From Telmatospirillum sp. J64-1 (GTDB taxonomy: Bacteria > Pseudomonadota > Alphaproteobacteria > Rhodospirillales > Magnetospirillaceae), in NCBI RefSeq assembly GCF_006980715.1, contig NZ_SBHN01000009.1, positions 103,508-167,507 of the forward strand: a stretch of 64,000 bases of DNA, read 5' to 3'. Shown piece by piece: positions 42,296 to 49,046 of the stretch. A program made the translations under genes and the position numbers. A model generated the notes under the pieces. That model made no database searches. It had not been told where the DNA came from and worked only from the letters and a program-made list of their open reading frames with translations. Position 1 is the stretch's first letter, and every line of letters starts with the position of its first letter.

Positions 42296-42820
42296 ATGAA
42301 ATCGATGCTACCCCTGGCGTTAGCAGGCGCCATTGTCGCCAGTCCGGCTTTTGCCGCTGGCCAGGGCGGACAGCAGACCGGGACCGTCGGTGCCTATGAA
42401 GGCCCTCAGACCGGTCAGGTCGAAGAGCAACACCAGGACCAGCAGCAGGGCGCCATGACCGATCTGGAAGCCGGTCCGCAGGCAGCCCTGGACTACGACT
42501 TCGTCCGCAACATCCAGGAACAGCTTCAGCAGCAGGGCTATGACATCGGCGAAGCCGATGGCCAGTGGAGCGAACAGACCGCCAGCGCCCTGCAGCAATT
42601 CCAGCAGGATAACAACATCGAGCCTTCAGGCCAGATCGGCCTGGAGACATTGGCGGCACTGGGTGTCGGCGATGACATCCAGGCGGCAGGCGTACCCGAA
42701 GACGACCAGCAGTTCGGTCAGCCCGGCGATGACCAGCCGAGTGCCGAGCCGGGTATCGGCGAAAGCCCCGGCCTGGAGCAGGACATGAACGAGCCGGCCC
42801 CCGGTGGCGGCTCTCCGTAA
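42296..42820 (+). CDS. exported peptidoglycan-binding-like protein 1
   Basis: 174 aa. Signal peptide MKSMLPLALAGAIVASPAFA, cleaved after AFA. A Gln/Gly-rich linker (GQQTGTVGAYEGPQTGQVEE) is followed by one PG_binding_1 domain, about residues 62-120: DYDFVRNIQEQLQQQGYDIG, ADGQWSEQTASALQQFQQ, GQIGLETLAALG. The D-G-x-W and TxxALxxFQ pattern is diagnostic. An acidic Pro/Gly tail ends it. GAGGAGG precedes the ATG. First of five exported Gln-rich genes; a strong hairpin follows. Expected to sit in the periplasm against the cell wall; no catalytic domain is attached. Confidence 0.85.
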   Translation: MKSMLPLALAGAIVASPAFAAGQGGQQTGTVGAYEGPQTGQVEEQHQDQQQGAMTDLEAGPQAALDYDFVRNIQEQLQQQGYDIGEADGQWSEQTASALQQFQQDNNIEPSGQIGLETLAALGVGDDIQAAGVPEDDQQFGQPGDDQPSAEPGIGESPGLEQDMNEPAPGGGSP

Positions 42821-42843
42821 CGCTCCGACCGCTATTCCGGTCC

Positions 42844-42870
42844 CATGGGCAAGGCCCGGCCTTTCCCATG
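42844..42870 (+). terminator. palindromic hairpin between the first two Gln-rich genes
   Basis: CATGGG (42844-42849) pairs with CCCATG (42865-42870), and AAGGCC with GGCCTT inside. No T tract, so it may slow or stabilise rather than stop transcription. Confidence 0.55.
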
Positions 42871-42899
42871 CGGCAGTTCTCTAGAAGGAGGAAAAGGTC

Positions 42900-43901
42900 A
42901 TGAGAGGTCCCGTTTCCATCGCCGTCGCTACTCTTTTCCTTGCCGGCACGGCGTATGCGCAAGGCGCGCAGGTCGGCCAGGAAGGCGGCTTCCCGCAGCA
43001 GATGGGCCAGCCCGGCATGCAATCGGAGCAGCAGATTACTGAGCCGATGCAGCAGCAGCAGTTCAGCCAGCCGAGCCAGCAGCAATTGGGCCAGCAGGAT
43101 CAATTCGGCCAGCAGGATCAATTCGGCCAGCAGGGCCAGTATGGTCAGCAGGACCAGTACGGCCAGCAGCAGCAATTCGGCATGGGCCAGGACGAGGGGA
43201 TCCCCGGGGAAGAGAATCAGGCCCTTGATCCCGAACTGGTGAAGGAATTGCAGTCGCATCTGCAGGAACAGGGCTACGAAGTCGGCCAGATCGACGGCAT
43301 CTGGGGTCCGCGGACCCGCGATGCCCTGCGTGAATATCAGTCCGCCCAGGGCATGGACGCCACCGGCCAGATCAACCGCGATTTCCTGGCCGAACTGGAA
43401 CAGATGGAAGGCGCCCCCCAGGCCGCTGAAGCCGGCCAGCCGGATCAACAGCCGCCCGGCCAGCAGGACCAGCAGGCCGGCCAACAGGAAGAGCCGCCCG
43501 CTCCCCAGGACCAGCAAGCCGCCGCGCCGCAGGATCAGCCTCCCGGCCAGCAGGAACAGCAGGCCGCGCAGCAAGGCCAGCAGCAGCCTGGGCAGCAGGA
43601 GCAGCAGGCGGCCAGCCTGGAAGCCGATGAACAATTCGTCCGCCGTCTGCAGGAACAGCTGCAGCAGGAAGGATATGACATCGGCGAGGTCGATGGCATC
43701 TGGGGTCCGCAAACCGCCAGTGCCCTGGAACAGTATCAGCAGGAAAACGACCTGCCCAATACCGGCCGCCTGAACAGCGAAACCATTGCTTCGCTGGGCC
43801 TTGAGGAAGACGGTGACGTCCAGGCTGCCGAAACTCCAGAAGAAGACAATCAGCAGCCCGGTGCTGGTGAAGAACCGCCGCCTCCTCCCGGCGCCAACTA
43901 A
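42900..43901 (+). CDS. exported Gln-rich protein with two peptidoglycan-binding-like domains
   Basis: 333 aa. Signal peptide MRGPVSIAVATLFLAGTAYA. Then ITEPMQQQQFSQP, shared with the lipoprotein at 44730, and a run of six related QFGQQDQ/QYGQQDQ units. First PG_binding_1 domain about 108-165 (LQEQGYEVGQIDGIWGPRTR), a 75-residue Gln/Pro/Ala linker, second domain about 243-300 (LQEQLQQEGYDIGEVDGIWG), and an acidic Pro tail. Two wall-binding units joined by a flexible linker suggest a cross-linker or spacer in the envelope. GAAGGAGGAAAAGGTC precedes the ATG. Confidence 0.87.
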   Translation: MRGPVSIAVATLFLAGTAYAQGAQVGQEGGFPQQMGQPGMQSEQQITEPMQQQQFSQPSQQQLGQQDQFGQQDQFGQQGQYGQQDQYGQQQQFGMGQDEGIPGEENQALDPELVKELQSHLQEQGYEVGQIDGIWGPRTRDALREYQSAQGMDATGQINRDFLAELEQMEGAPQAAEAGQPDQQPPGQQDQQAGQQEEPPAPQDQQAAAPQDQPPGQQEQQAAQQGQQQPGQQEQQAASLEADEQFVRRLQEQLQQEGYDIGEVDGIWGPQTASALEQYQQENDLPNTGRLNSETIASLGLEEDGDVQAAETPEEDNQQPGAGEEPPPPPGAN

Positions 43902-43928
43902 CAAATTCGCGTTTTATTACGCCTGACG

Positions 43929-43958
43929 ACGCGGGGTGGCCGAAAGGTTTCCCCGCGT
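43929..43958 (+). terminator. terminator-like hairpin
   Basis: ACGCGGGG (43929-43936) pairs with CCCCGCGT (43951-43958), with GGCC-GAAA-GG inside. It ends the transcript of the two-domain protein just before a new promoter. Confidence 0.7.
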
Positions 43959-43974
43959 TCTACTTTCGGACTAG

Positions 43975-44000
43975 GGAACACCCTGGGGGAACTAGGCGTT
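43975..44000 (+). promoter_or_regulatory. EcfG-type stress promoter of the third Gln-rich gene
   Basis: GGAAC (43975-43979), 17 bases, CGTT (43997-44000): exact consensus. It sits between a terminator hairpin and the gene at 44081, leaving a leader of about 75 bases. Confidence 0.75.
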
Positions 44001-44080
44001 TATTTTCAAGAAGGCTGTATCGTTGGCGGCGCATCGCCAGAAGGCGGTTGCTGCCGTCCCTTGTACAAAGGAGACGACAA

Positions 44081-44656
44081 ATGAAGGGTACCCTTTCGCT
44101 CGCCGCGGCCGGCCTCATCCTGGCCGGCACCGCTTATGCTGCTGGGATGGAGCAGCATTCCGGCAGCCAGGTCCAGCAGCAAGGCGGCCAGCAGCAGACC
44201 GGTCAAGTGAGCGGCCAGCAGCAGGCCCTGCATCCCGAGATGGTCAGCCAGGTCCAGGCCCAGCTGCAGCAGCAGGGCTACAATGTCGGTCCGATCGACG
44301 GCATCTGGGGTCCCCAGACCCGTTCGGCCCTGATGCAGTTCCAGGCTGACCGCGGGCTTCCCGTGACCGGTCAACTCGAACCCCAAACCTTGGCCTCGAT
44401 CTCGCAGGGGGGCAGCCAGGTGGGCCAGACCGGCCAGGTCGGCGGCCAACAGGGCGGCTTCACCGGCCAGCAGCAGGGCGGCGTGCCGGGCTTCGACGAA
44501 GCCCCGCCGGCCCAGCATTACGATACCGGCGATAGTGGCGTCGGTGAACTCGGCCAAGGTTCTCCACTGCTGCGCGACACCCACGGCCATAGCGACAACG
44601 GTGCTGGCGGAACCGGTGGCGGCGGAACCGGTGGTGGTACGGGCGGTTCCAACTAA
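44081..44656 (+). CDS. exported peptidoglycan-binding-like protein with GELGQGSPLLRDTH motif
   Basis: 191 aa. Signal peptide MKGTLSLAAAGLILAGTAYA. Gln-rich linker, then one PG_binding_1 domain about 62-118 (VQAQLQQQGYNVGPIDGIWG, LMQFQADRGLPVTGQL). After a Gly/Gln linker comes a 27-residue block (AQHYDTGDSGVGELGQGSPL then LRDTHGHSD) that recurs almost unchanged in the lipoprotein at 45078-46139, and a Gly/Thr tail. The block is not a domain I know. AAAGGAGACGACAA precedes the ATG; an EcfG promoter lies upstream and a clear terminator follows. Confidence 0.87.
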   Translation: MKGTLSLAAAGLILAGTAYAAGMEQHSGSQVQQQGGQQQTGQVSGQQQALHPEMVSQVQAQLQQQGYNVGPIDGIWGPQTRSALMQFQADRGLPVTGQLEPQTLASISQGGSQVGQTGQVGGQQGGFTGQQQGGVPGFDEAPPAQHYDTGDSGVGELGQGSPLLRDTHGHSDNGAGGTGGGGTGGGTGGSN

Positions 44657-44670
44657 GGCCAGCCTGCCCG

Positions 44671-44701
44671 GGGTGGCGGTCCATGACCGCCACCCGTTTT
44701 T
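44671..44701 (+). terminator. intrinsic terminator
   Basis: GGGTGGCGGTC (44671-44681) pairs with GACCGCCACCC (44685-44695) around CAT and runs into GTTTTTC. Confidence 0.9.
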
Positions 44702-44729
44702 CAGAACATATTCCCGAGGAGGCTCTTTC

Positions 44730-44990
44730 ATGAAGTTGCGTTCATTGACGCTGGTCGTCGGCGCCGCCACCTTGCTGGCTGCCTGCGGCCAGCTGATGGG
44801 GGGCGACCAGCAGGCCCAGGATCCCTTTGCCGCGCCCCAGACCTCCCAGCAGCAATCCGGCTTGGACACCTCACCCCAGACTCCGCAGACGACCGAACCG
44901 ATGCAGCAGCAGCAATTCATTCAGCCGGATGGAGAGGTTGGAGAACCGACCTACGGCACCACCCAGCCCGGAACTCAATCCGGATGGTAA
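44730..44990 (+). CDS. small Gln-rich lipoprotein
   Basis: 86 aa. Lipoprotein signal MKLRSLTLVVGAATLLAAC with lipobox LAAC, so the mature chain is lipid-anchored at Cys19. The rest is unfolded in character: Gln/Pro/Thr-rich with TTEPMQQQQFIQPDGEVGEP, whose TEPMQQQQF is shared with the two-domain protein at 42900. No wall-binding domain. GAGGAGGCTCTTTC precedes the ATG. It lies between two genes that share the GELGQGSPLLRDTH block, with hairpins on both sides, so it is probably separately controlled. It may tether its neighbours to a membrane. Confidence 0.78.
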   Translation: MKLRSLTLVVGAATLLAACGQLMGGDQQAQDPFAAPQTSQQQSGLDTSPQTPQTTEPMQQQQFIQPDGEVGEPTYGTTQPGTQSGW

Positions 44991-45000
44991 AGACTTTTCA

Positions 45001-45030
45001 GGCACGGCCCCGATCATTCGGGGTCGTGTC
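45001..45030 (+). terminator. terminator-like hairpin
   Basis: GGCACGGCCCCGA (45001-45013) pairs with TCGGGGTCGTGTC (45018-45030) with G-U pairs, 13 bp, loop TCAT, followed by CTTCATTTG. Confidence 0.75.
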
Positions 45031-45077
45031 CTTCATTTGATACTTTCACATTCCAAAGGCATTGCAGGAGGCTAGAC

Positions 45078-46139
45078 ATGAAACTGGCACCGACCCTGGC
45101 GGGGCTCGGCCTCGTCTGCCTGGGGGCTGCCTGCGCACCCTTGACCGGTGGCGGGCAACAGGCGGAAGCCCAGCCCCAATTCGCTCAACCCGAACAGGCC
45201 CAGCAGCAGGGAATGGCGGGAACGCAGCAGGATCTCTACGGTCAAGGCGCCGGCGCCGCGCCCGGCCAGCAGCAGGCCATGGCAGGCCAAGACATCCAAT
45301 TCCAGGATTCCGGCATCCAGATCTCGCAGCTGGACGCCAATCTCAGCCCCTATGAGCAGCGCGTGGTGCAGGAAGGCAGCGTAGGCCTCGACCGGGAAGT
45401 CGTCGCCATGGTCGAAGAACGCCTGCAGCAGCGCGGCCACAATGTTCCGGTCAATGGCGTGCTGGATGATCAGACCCGCAATGCCGTCCTGAATTTCCAG
45501 AGCAACGAGGGCCTGCGCCCGACCGGCCAAGTCGATCTTTCCACCTTGGATGCGCTCGGTATCCAGGTCCAGGCCGTCGGTGAGATGGTGGCGATGGGAC
45601 CGGCGAGCGAAGACCTGCAGGCGCAGCAGCAATCCGCGCCCATGGCCGCCGCCCCCTTGGCGGCGACCGCCGCCACCGCGCCCTTCTGGGACCAGGAAGC
45701 GCAGCATTTCGACACCGGCTATAGCGGGGTTGGGGAATTGGGGCAGGGCTCGCCGCTGCTGCGCGACACCCACACGCATAGCGACAGCGGCGATGCCTCC
45801 AATGGCGGGACCGGCGGTGCGGCTGGCGCGGCCGGTGCCGCCGCCGCTGGCGGAACCGGCGTTGCCGGAACGGCCACGAGTGTCGGCAGTGCCTCCGGCG
45901 ACGCGGTGAGCGGCGTCAGCATGAGCGTGGATGATTCCGGCAACGTGACCGGCGAGGCCGCCGACGCGACCGGCACGAGCGCCACTGGCACCGATAGCGC
46001 GACCGGCACGGGCAGCGGCACCGGTACGGATAGCGGTACCGGCACGAGCAGCGCCACCGATACGGACAGCGATAGCGATACCAGCAGCGCTGCCGACGAT
46101 GCCGGGACGAGCGGCAGCGACACGGGCTGCTGCGGCTAA
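45078..46139 (+). CDS. lipoprotein with peptidoglycan-binding-like domain, GELGQGSPLLRDTH motif and low-complexity tail
   Basis: 353 aa. Signal MKLAPTLAGLGLVCLGAAC with lipobox GAAC. A Gln/Ala-rich linker, then SPYEQRVVQEGSVGLDREVV and one PG_binding_1 domain about 112-170 (MVEERLQQRGHNVPVNGVLD, VLNFQSNEGLRPTGQV). Residues about 210-240 hold the block GVGELGQGSPLLRDTHTHSD shared with 44081-44656. The last 110 residues are a Gly/Ala then Thr/Ser/Asp repeat (TGTDSATGTGSGTG and similar) ending CCG. The Asp/Ser tail could bind calcium; the two final Cys could form disulfides. CAGGAGG precedes the ATG. Confidence 0.85.
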   Translation: MKLAPTLAGLGLVCLGAACAPLTGGGQQAEAQPQFAQPEQAQQQGMAGTQQDLYGQGAGAAPGQQQAMAGQDIQFQDSGIQISQLDANLSPYEQRVVQEGSVGLDREVVAMVEERLQQRGHNVPVNGVLDDQTRNAVLNFQSNEGLRPTGQVDLSTLDALGIQVQAVGEMVAMGPASEDLQAQQQSAPMAAAPLAATAATAPFWDQEAQHFDTGYSGVGELGQGSPLLRDTHTHSDSGDASNGGTGGAAGAAGAAAAGGTGVAGTATSVGSASGDAVSGVSMSVDDSGNVTGEAADATGTSATGTDSATGTGSGTGTDSGTGTSSATDTDSDSDTSSAADDAGTSGSDTGCCG

Positions 46140-46159
46140 GTCCCCTCTTTCCTGTTCCG

Positions 46160-46186
46160 GCCCCCGCCGCCCATCGCGGCGGGGGC
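46160..46186. terminator. bidirectional terminator-like hairpin
   Basis: GCCCCCGCCGC (46160-46170) pairs perfectly with GCGGCGGGGGC (46176-46186) between the convergent ends of the lipoprotein gene and the MgtC-like gene. Confidence 0.75.
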
Positions 46187-46201
46187 TGTGGTTCTCAGCG
46201 T

Positions 46202-46675
46202 CTATTCCTTCTGTTTCGGCTGGATGAACAGGTGCTCGACCCAACGCAGGACGGTCAAGATGACGATCGCGAAGATGAAGGCGATGATGGCGACGACATA
46301 AAAACCGCCACCGCAAGCCAGACCGATCGTACCGCAGATCCAGATATTCGCGGCCGTCGTCATATGCTGGACCCGTCCCCGGCCCTGAATGATCACTCCG
46401 GCCCCCAGGAAACCGATCGCCCCGACCACGCCTTCGATGGCGCGCAAGGGATCGGCCTGGCTCGATCCCTTCAGCTCATCCACCGAATAATAGAGTTCGA
46501 AGGCGACCAGAGTGGTCAAAGCCGCACCCAGCGAGACGAGCATCGAGGTGCGCAGGCCGGCGGGCTTTCTATTCAGTTCCCGATCCAGGCCCAGCAGCAT
46601 GCCCAGCAGCACGGCGAGGCCGAGCCGGGTAACGATCTCGTACAGGTCGGCATTGGTGGCAAGCTCGATCTCCAT
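46202..46675 (-). CDS. MgtC/SapB-family membrane protein
   Basis: 157 aa. Start at 46675 gives the family N-terminus (LYEIVTRLGLAVLLGMLLGL with DRELNRKPAGLRTSMLVSLG, the MgtC signature). Four or five helices follow, including GVVGAIGFLGAGVIIQGRG and MTTAANIWICGTIGLACGGG. It lacks the C-terminal ACT-like domain of MgtC proper, so it is of the short SapB type. Such proteins affect magnesium limitation and ATP synthase activity in some bacteria. The gene lies 74 bases after the adenylate cyclase on the same strand. Confidence 0.9.
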   Translation of the reverse strand: MEIELATNADLYEIVTRLGLAVLLGMLLGLDRELNRKPAGLRTSMLVSLGAALTTLVAFELYYSVDELKGSSQADPLRAIEGVVGAIGFLGAGVIIQGRGRVQHMTTAANIWICGTIGLACGGGFYVVAIIAFIFAIVILTVLRWVEHLFIQPKQKE

Positions 46676-46749
46676 CCCCTTCAGATGGCCCCCTCCTCCC
46701 CGATCGTCATTCACGCGATCGGAGAGGCCCCGCGCTCCTTCGGTCGAAT

Positions 46750-48978
46750 CTATTTGGAGGTGGCGACGAAGACCCCATCCCATTGGGCGCCGGGAGGGGC
46801 GGCCTCATAGGCCTGGATGCGCTCTTCGTAAAGATCGTAGAGCCCGTCAAGGTCATACACGCCTCCCAACTCGCGGCAGCGCGGAATCAGACCCCGCGCC
46901 ACGCCCCAGTTCTGGGCGCGATAGGCTGCCAGCATGGCTTCATGGGCCTGTTCCAAAGCCTGGAAACCAGGAGTGACGGCTTCGGCGCGATCACCCAGCA
47001 GGGCATAGATACGCACCGCCTCGGTCTTGCCCTTGACCTTGATCAGGTCCAGTTCGAGCGTGGCATAGCCAGGGGCGCGTTCCCAGGTATTCTCGCCGAT
47101 GACCACGGTCACGCCATAGGGCTTGGACTGGCCCTCCAGACGCGAGGCCAGATTGACGGTGTCGCCCAGCACCGAATAATCGAAGCGCTGGTCCGACCCC
47201 ATGTTGCCCACGCAGACCTCGCCGGAATTGAGGCCGATGCCGATATTGATGGGCACATGGCGCCGTCCCTCTGCCTTGGCCTCCTCCTCCAGTTCGCGGT
47301 TCAACGGCTCCAGCCGGGCCTTCATCGCCAGGGCGGCCTCGCAGGCATGGGCGGCGTGGTCGGGATCGTCCAAAGGCGCATTCCAGAACGCCATGATGGC
47401 ATCGCCCATATATTTGTCGATGCAGCCCTGCCGGCTCAGAATCACATCGGTCATGGGGGTAAGGAAGCGGTTCATGAACCGGGTCAGCCCCTCGGCATCG
47501 AATTGTTCCGAGATCGTAGTGAAGCCGCGCACATCGGCAAAAAGCAGCGTCATGTCGCGCATCTCGCCACCCAGCTTCAGTTGCTCGGGATGCTGGGCCA
47601 ACCGTTCAACCAAGGCCGGGGACATATAGCGCGAGAAGGCGCCACGAACCTGGCGCCGCTGTGCTTCCTCGCGGGCATAGCCGGCATAGGTCAGCATCAT
47701 GTAAAGGACCAGCGAGGTCAGGATCGGCAGGACGGGATCGTAGAGCTTCAATTCCGTGGTGAAGCTGTACCAGGACCAGCCGGCGATGCCCGAGGCCGCC
47801 ACCAGGAACAGCACCAGCGTCGAACGCGCGCCGACCAGCGGCACCAGCAGAATCATCAACAGGCCGACGCCGAGCATGGCGAAAATCTCGACGGCGGCGG
47901 CATCGGCCGGCTGCTGCAACTGGGTGCCGAACATGATCGTCTCGATCATCTGTGCATGAAGTTCGACGCCGGGGATGTTGCGCTCCAGCGGCGTGGAGCG
48001 GATATCGAGCAGCCCCGCCGCCGAAGTGCCGACCAGAACCATCTTTCCGGCCACGCGCTCGGGCGGCATGCTGCCGTTCAGCACATCCCGGGCGGAGATG
48101 TATTTGCTGTGGTCGCTATGGGCGGCATAGATCCAGATGCGGCCATGGCCGTCGGTACGGACGGTACTGGGCCGCACCACCAGGCCCTGCATCCCCGCCA
48201 CCGGGTCCAGGCGGGTCGCCAGGGACTGGTTGCCGGTGGCGACGCGCAGCATCTCGATCGCCAGGGAGGGATAAAGCCGCTCCTCGACCCGCACCAGCGC
48301 CGGTACGCGGCGGACGATGCCGTCGATTTCGGCGGTGGTGTTGAATATTCCCAGCCCTGCCGCCTGTTCCTCCAGCACCGGAAGATTGCGCAGCAGCGAG
48401 GGATAGGCGGTCAGCCACGGGCGCGGATCGCCGCCCAGTTCGGCAATAGAAATCATCCGGCCATCGGGTCGGCCGCGACGGGCATCTGAAATGCCCGTCT
48501 GTCCCAGGACCACGGGCATACGCGCGATAGCCTGGGCGAAAACCTCATCATTGCTGGGCAGGGTCTTCAGGCGCTCGGCCAGATCTGTGTCCAGTTCGGC
48601 CACGGTCTGGGCGAAGGCCGCCGGGGACGCACGGTCCTCCTCGGGAAAGATGACGTCGAAGCCGACCACCGCCGCCCCGCTCAGGCGCAGCTTGTCGAGC
48701 AAGTCGGCCAGCACCGTGCGCGGCCAGGGCCATTGGCCGAACTCCTCCAGGCTGGCTTCGTCGATATCGACGATGGCGATGGGCGTGTCTGGCGGCGTCT
48801 CGCGGGGCTTGATCTTCTGGTAGAAGTCGAAGGTCTTGGCGCGGGAAAGTTCCAGCACCTCGAAATCCGCCACCCTCACCCAGACCATCAGGCCCAGCAG
48901 CACCAGCGCCAAGGCCCGGCCACCGCCAAACTGGCCGCGCCACCAAGCGCCGCTGGCCCATCTAGACTTCACCGCCAT
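46750..48978 (-). CDS. CHASE2-domain class III adenylate cyclase
   Basis: 742 aa. One N-terminal membrane helix (ALALVLLGLMVWVRVADF), a periplasmic CHASE2 sensor about 45-325 (AIVDIDEASLEEFGQWPWPR, AAVVGFDVIFPEEDRA, GKMVLVGTSAAGLLDIRSTP), three helices, then a cyclase domain. The metal Asp residues are in LLFADVRGFTTISE and CIDKYMGDAIMAFWN; VLGDTVNLASRLEG holds the transition-state Asn and Arg; the Lys of DKYMGD and Asp of RFDYSVLGD indicate ATP as substrate. C-terminal 90 residues are helical. It should make cAMP in response to an envelope signal. Start taken at the ATG at 48978 with GGGGGA before it. Confidence 0.92.
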   Translation of the reverse strand: MAVKSRWASGAWWRGQFGGGRALALVLLGLMVWVRVADFEVLELSRAKTFDFYQKIKPRETPPDTPIAIVDIDEASLEEFGQWPWPRTVLADLLDKLRLSGAAVVGFDVIFPEEDRASPAAFAQTVAELDTDLAERLKTLPSNDEVFAQAIARMPVVLGQTGISDARRGRPDGRMISIAELGGDPRPWLTAYPSLLRNLPVLEEQAAGLGIFNTTAEIDGIVRRVPALVRVEERLYPSLAIEMLRVATGNQSLATRLDPVAGMQGLVVRPSTVRTDGHGRIWIYAAHSDHSKYISARDVLNGSMPPERVAGKMVLVGTSAAGLLDIRSTPLERNIPGVELHAQMIETIMFGTQLQQPADAAAVEIFAMLGVGLLMILLVPLVGARSTLVLFLVAASGIAGWSWYSFTTELKLYDPVLPILTSLVLYMMLTYAGYAREEAQRRQVRGAFSRYMSPALVERLAQHPEQLKLGGEMRDMTLLFADVRGFTTISEQFDAEGLTRFMNRFLTPMTDVILSRQGCIDKYMGDAIMAFWNAPLDDPDHAAHACEAALAMKARLEPLNRELEEEAKAEGRRHVPINIGIGLNSGEVCVGNMGSDQRFDYSVLGDTVNLASRLEGQSKPYGVTVVIGENTWERAPGYATLELDLIKVKGKTEAVRIYALLGDRAEAVTPGFQALEQAHEAMLAAYRAQNWGVARGLIPRCRELGGVYDLDGLYDLYEERIQAYEAAPPGAQWDGVFVATSK

Positions 48979-48986
48979 TCCCCCTG

Positions 48987-49034
48987 CCCCCAAAGAGCGT
49001 CCGGTATCCGACGCAGATTATACGTCTTTGGGGG
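48987..49034 (-). promoter_or_regulatory. inverted repeat with TATAAT between polymerase and cyclase genes
   Basis: CCCCCAAAGA (48987-48996) and TCTTTGGGGG (49025-49034) are perfect inverted repeats. Between them on the minus strand lies TATAAT. It may terminate the exopolysaccharide operon, and may also form the promoter or operator of the cyclase gene, whose ATG is 9 bases away. Confidence 0.5.
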
Positions 49035-49046
49035 GAGCCGCCACCG

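Noticed and set aside
41664..43904. 746-codon minus-strand frame running through the Gln-rich genes
   Set aside because: Only its last 150 codons, from the ATG at 42113 with its own promoter and ribosome site, are a known family; the rest is antisense to signal-peptide genes.
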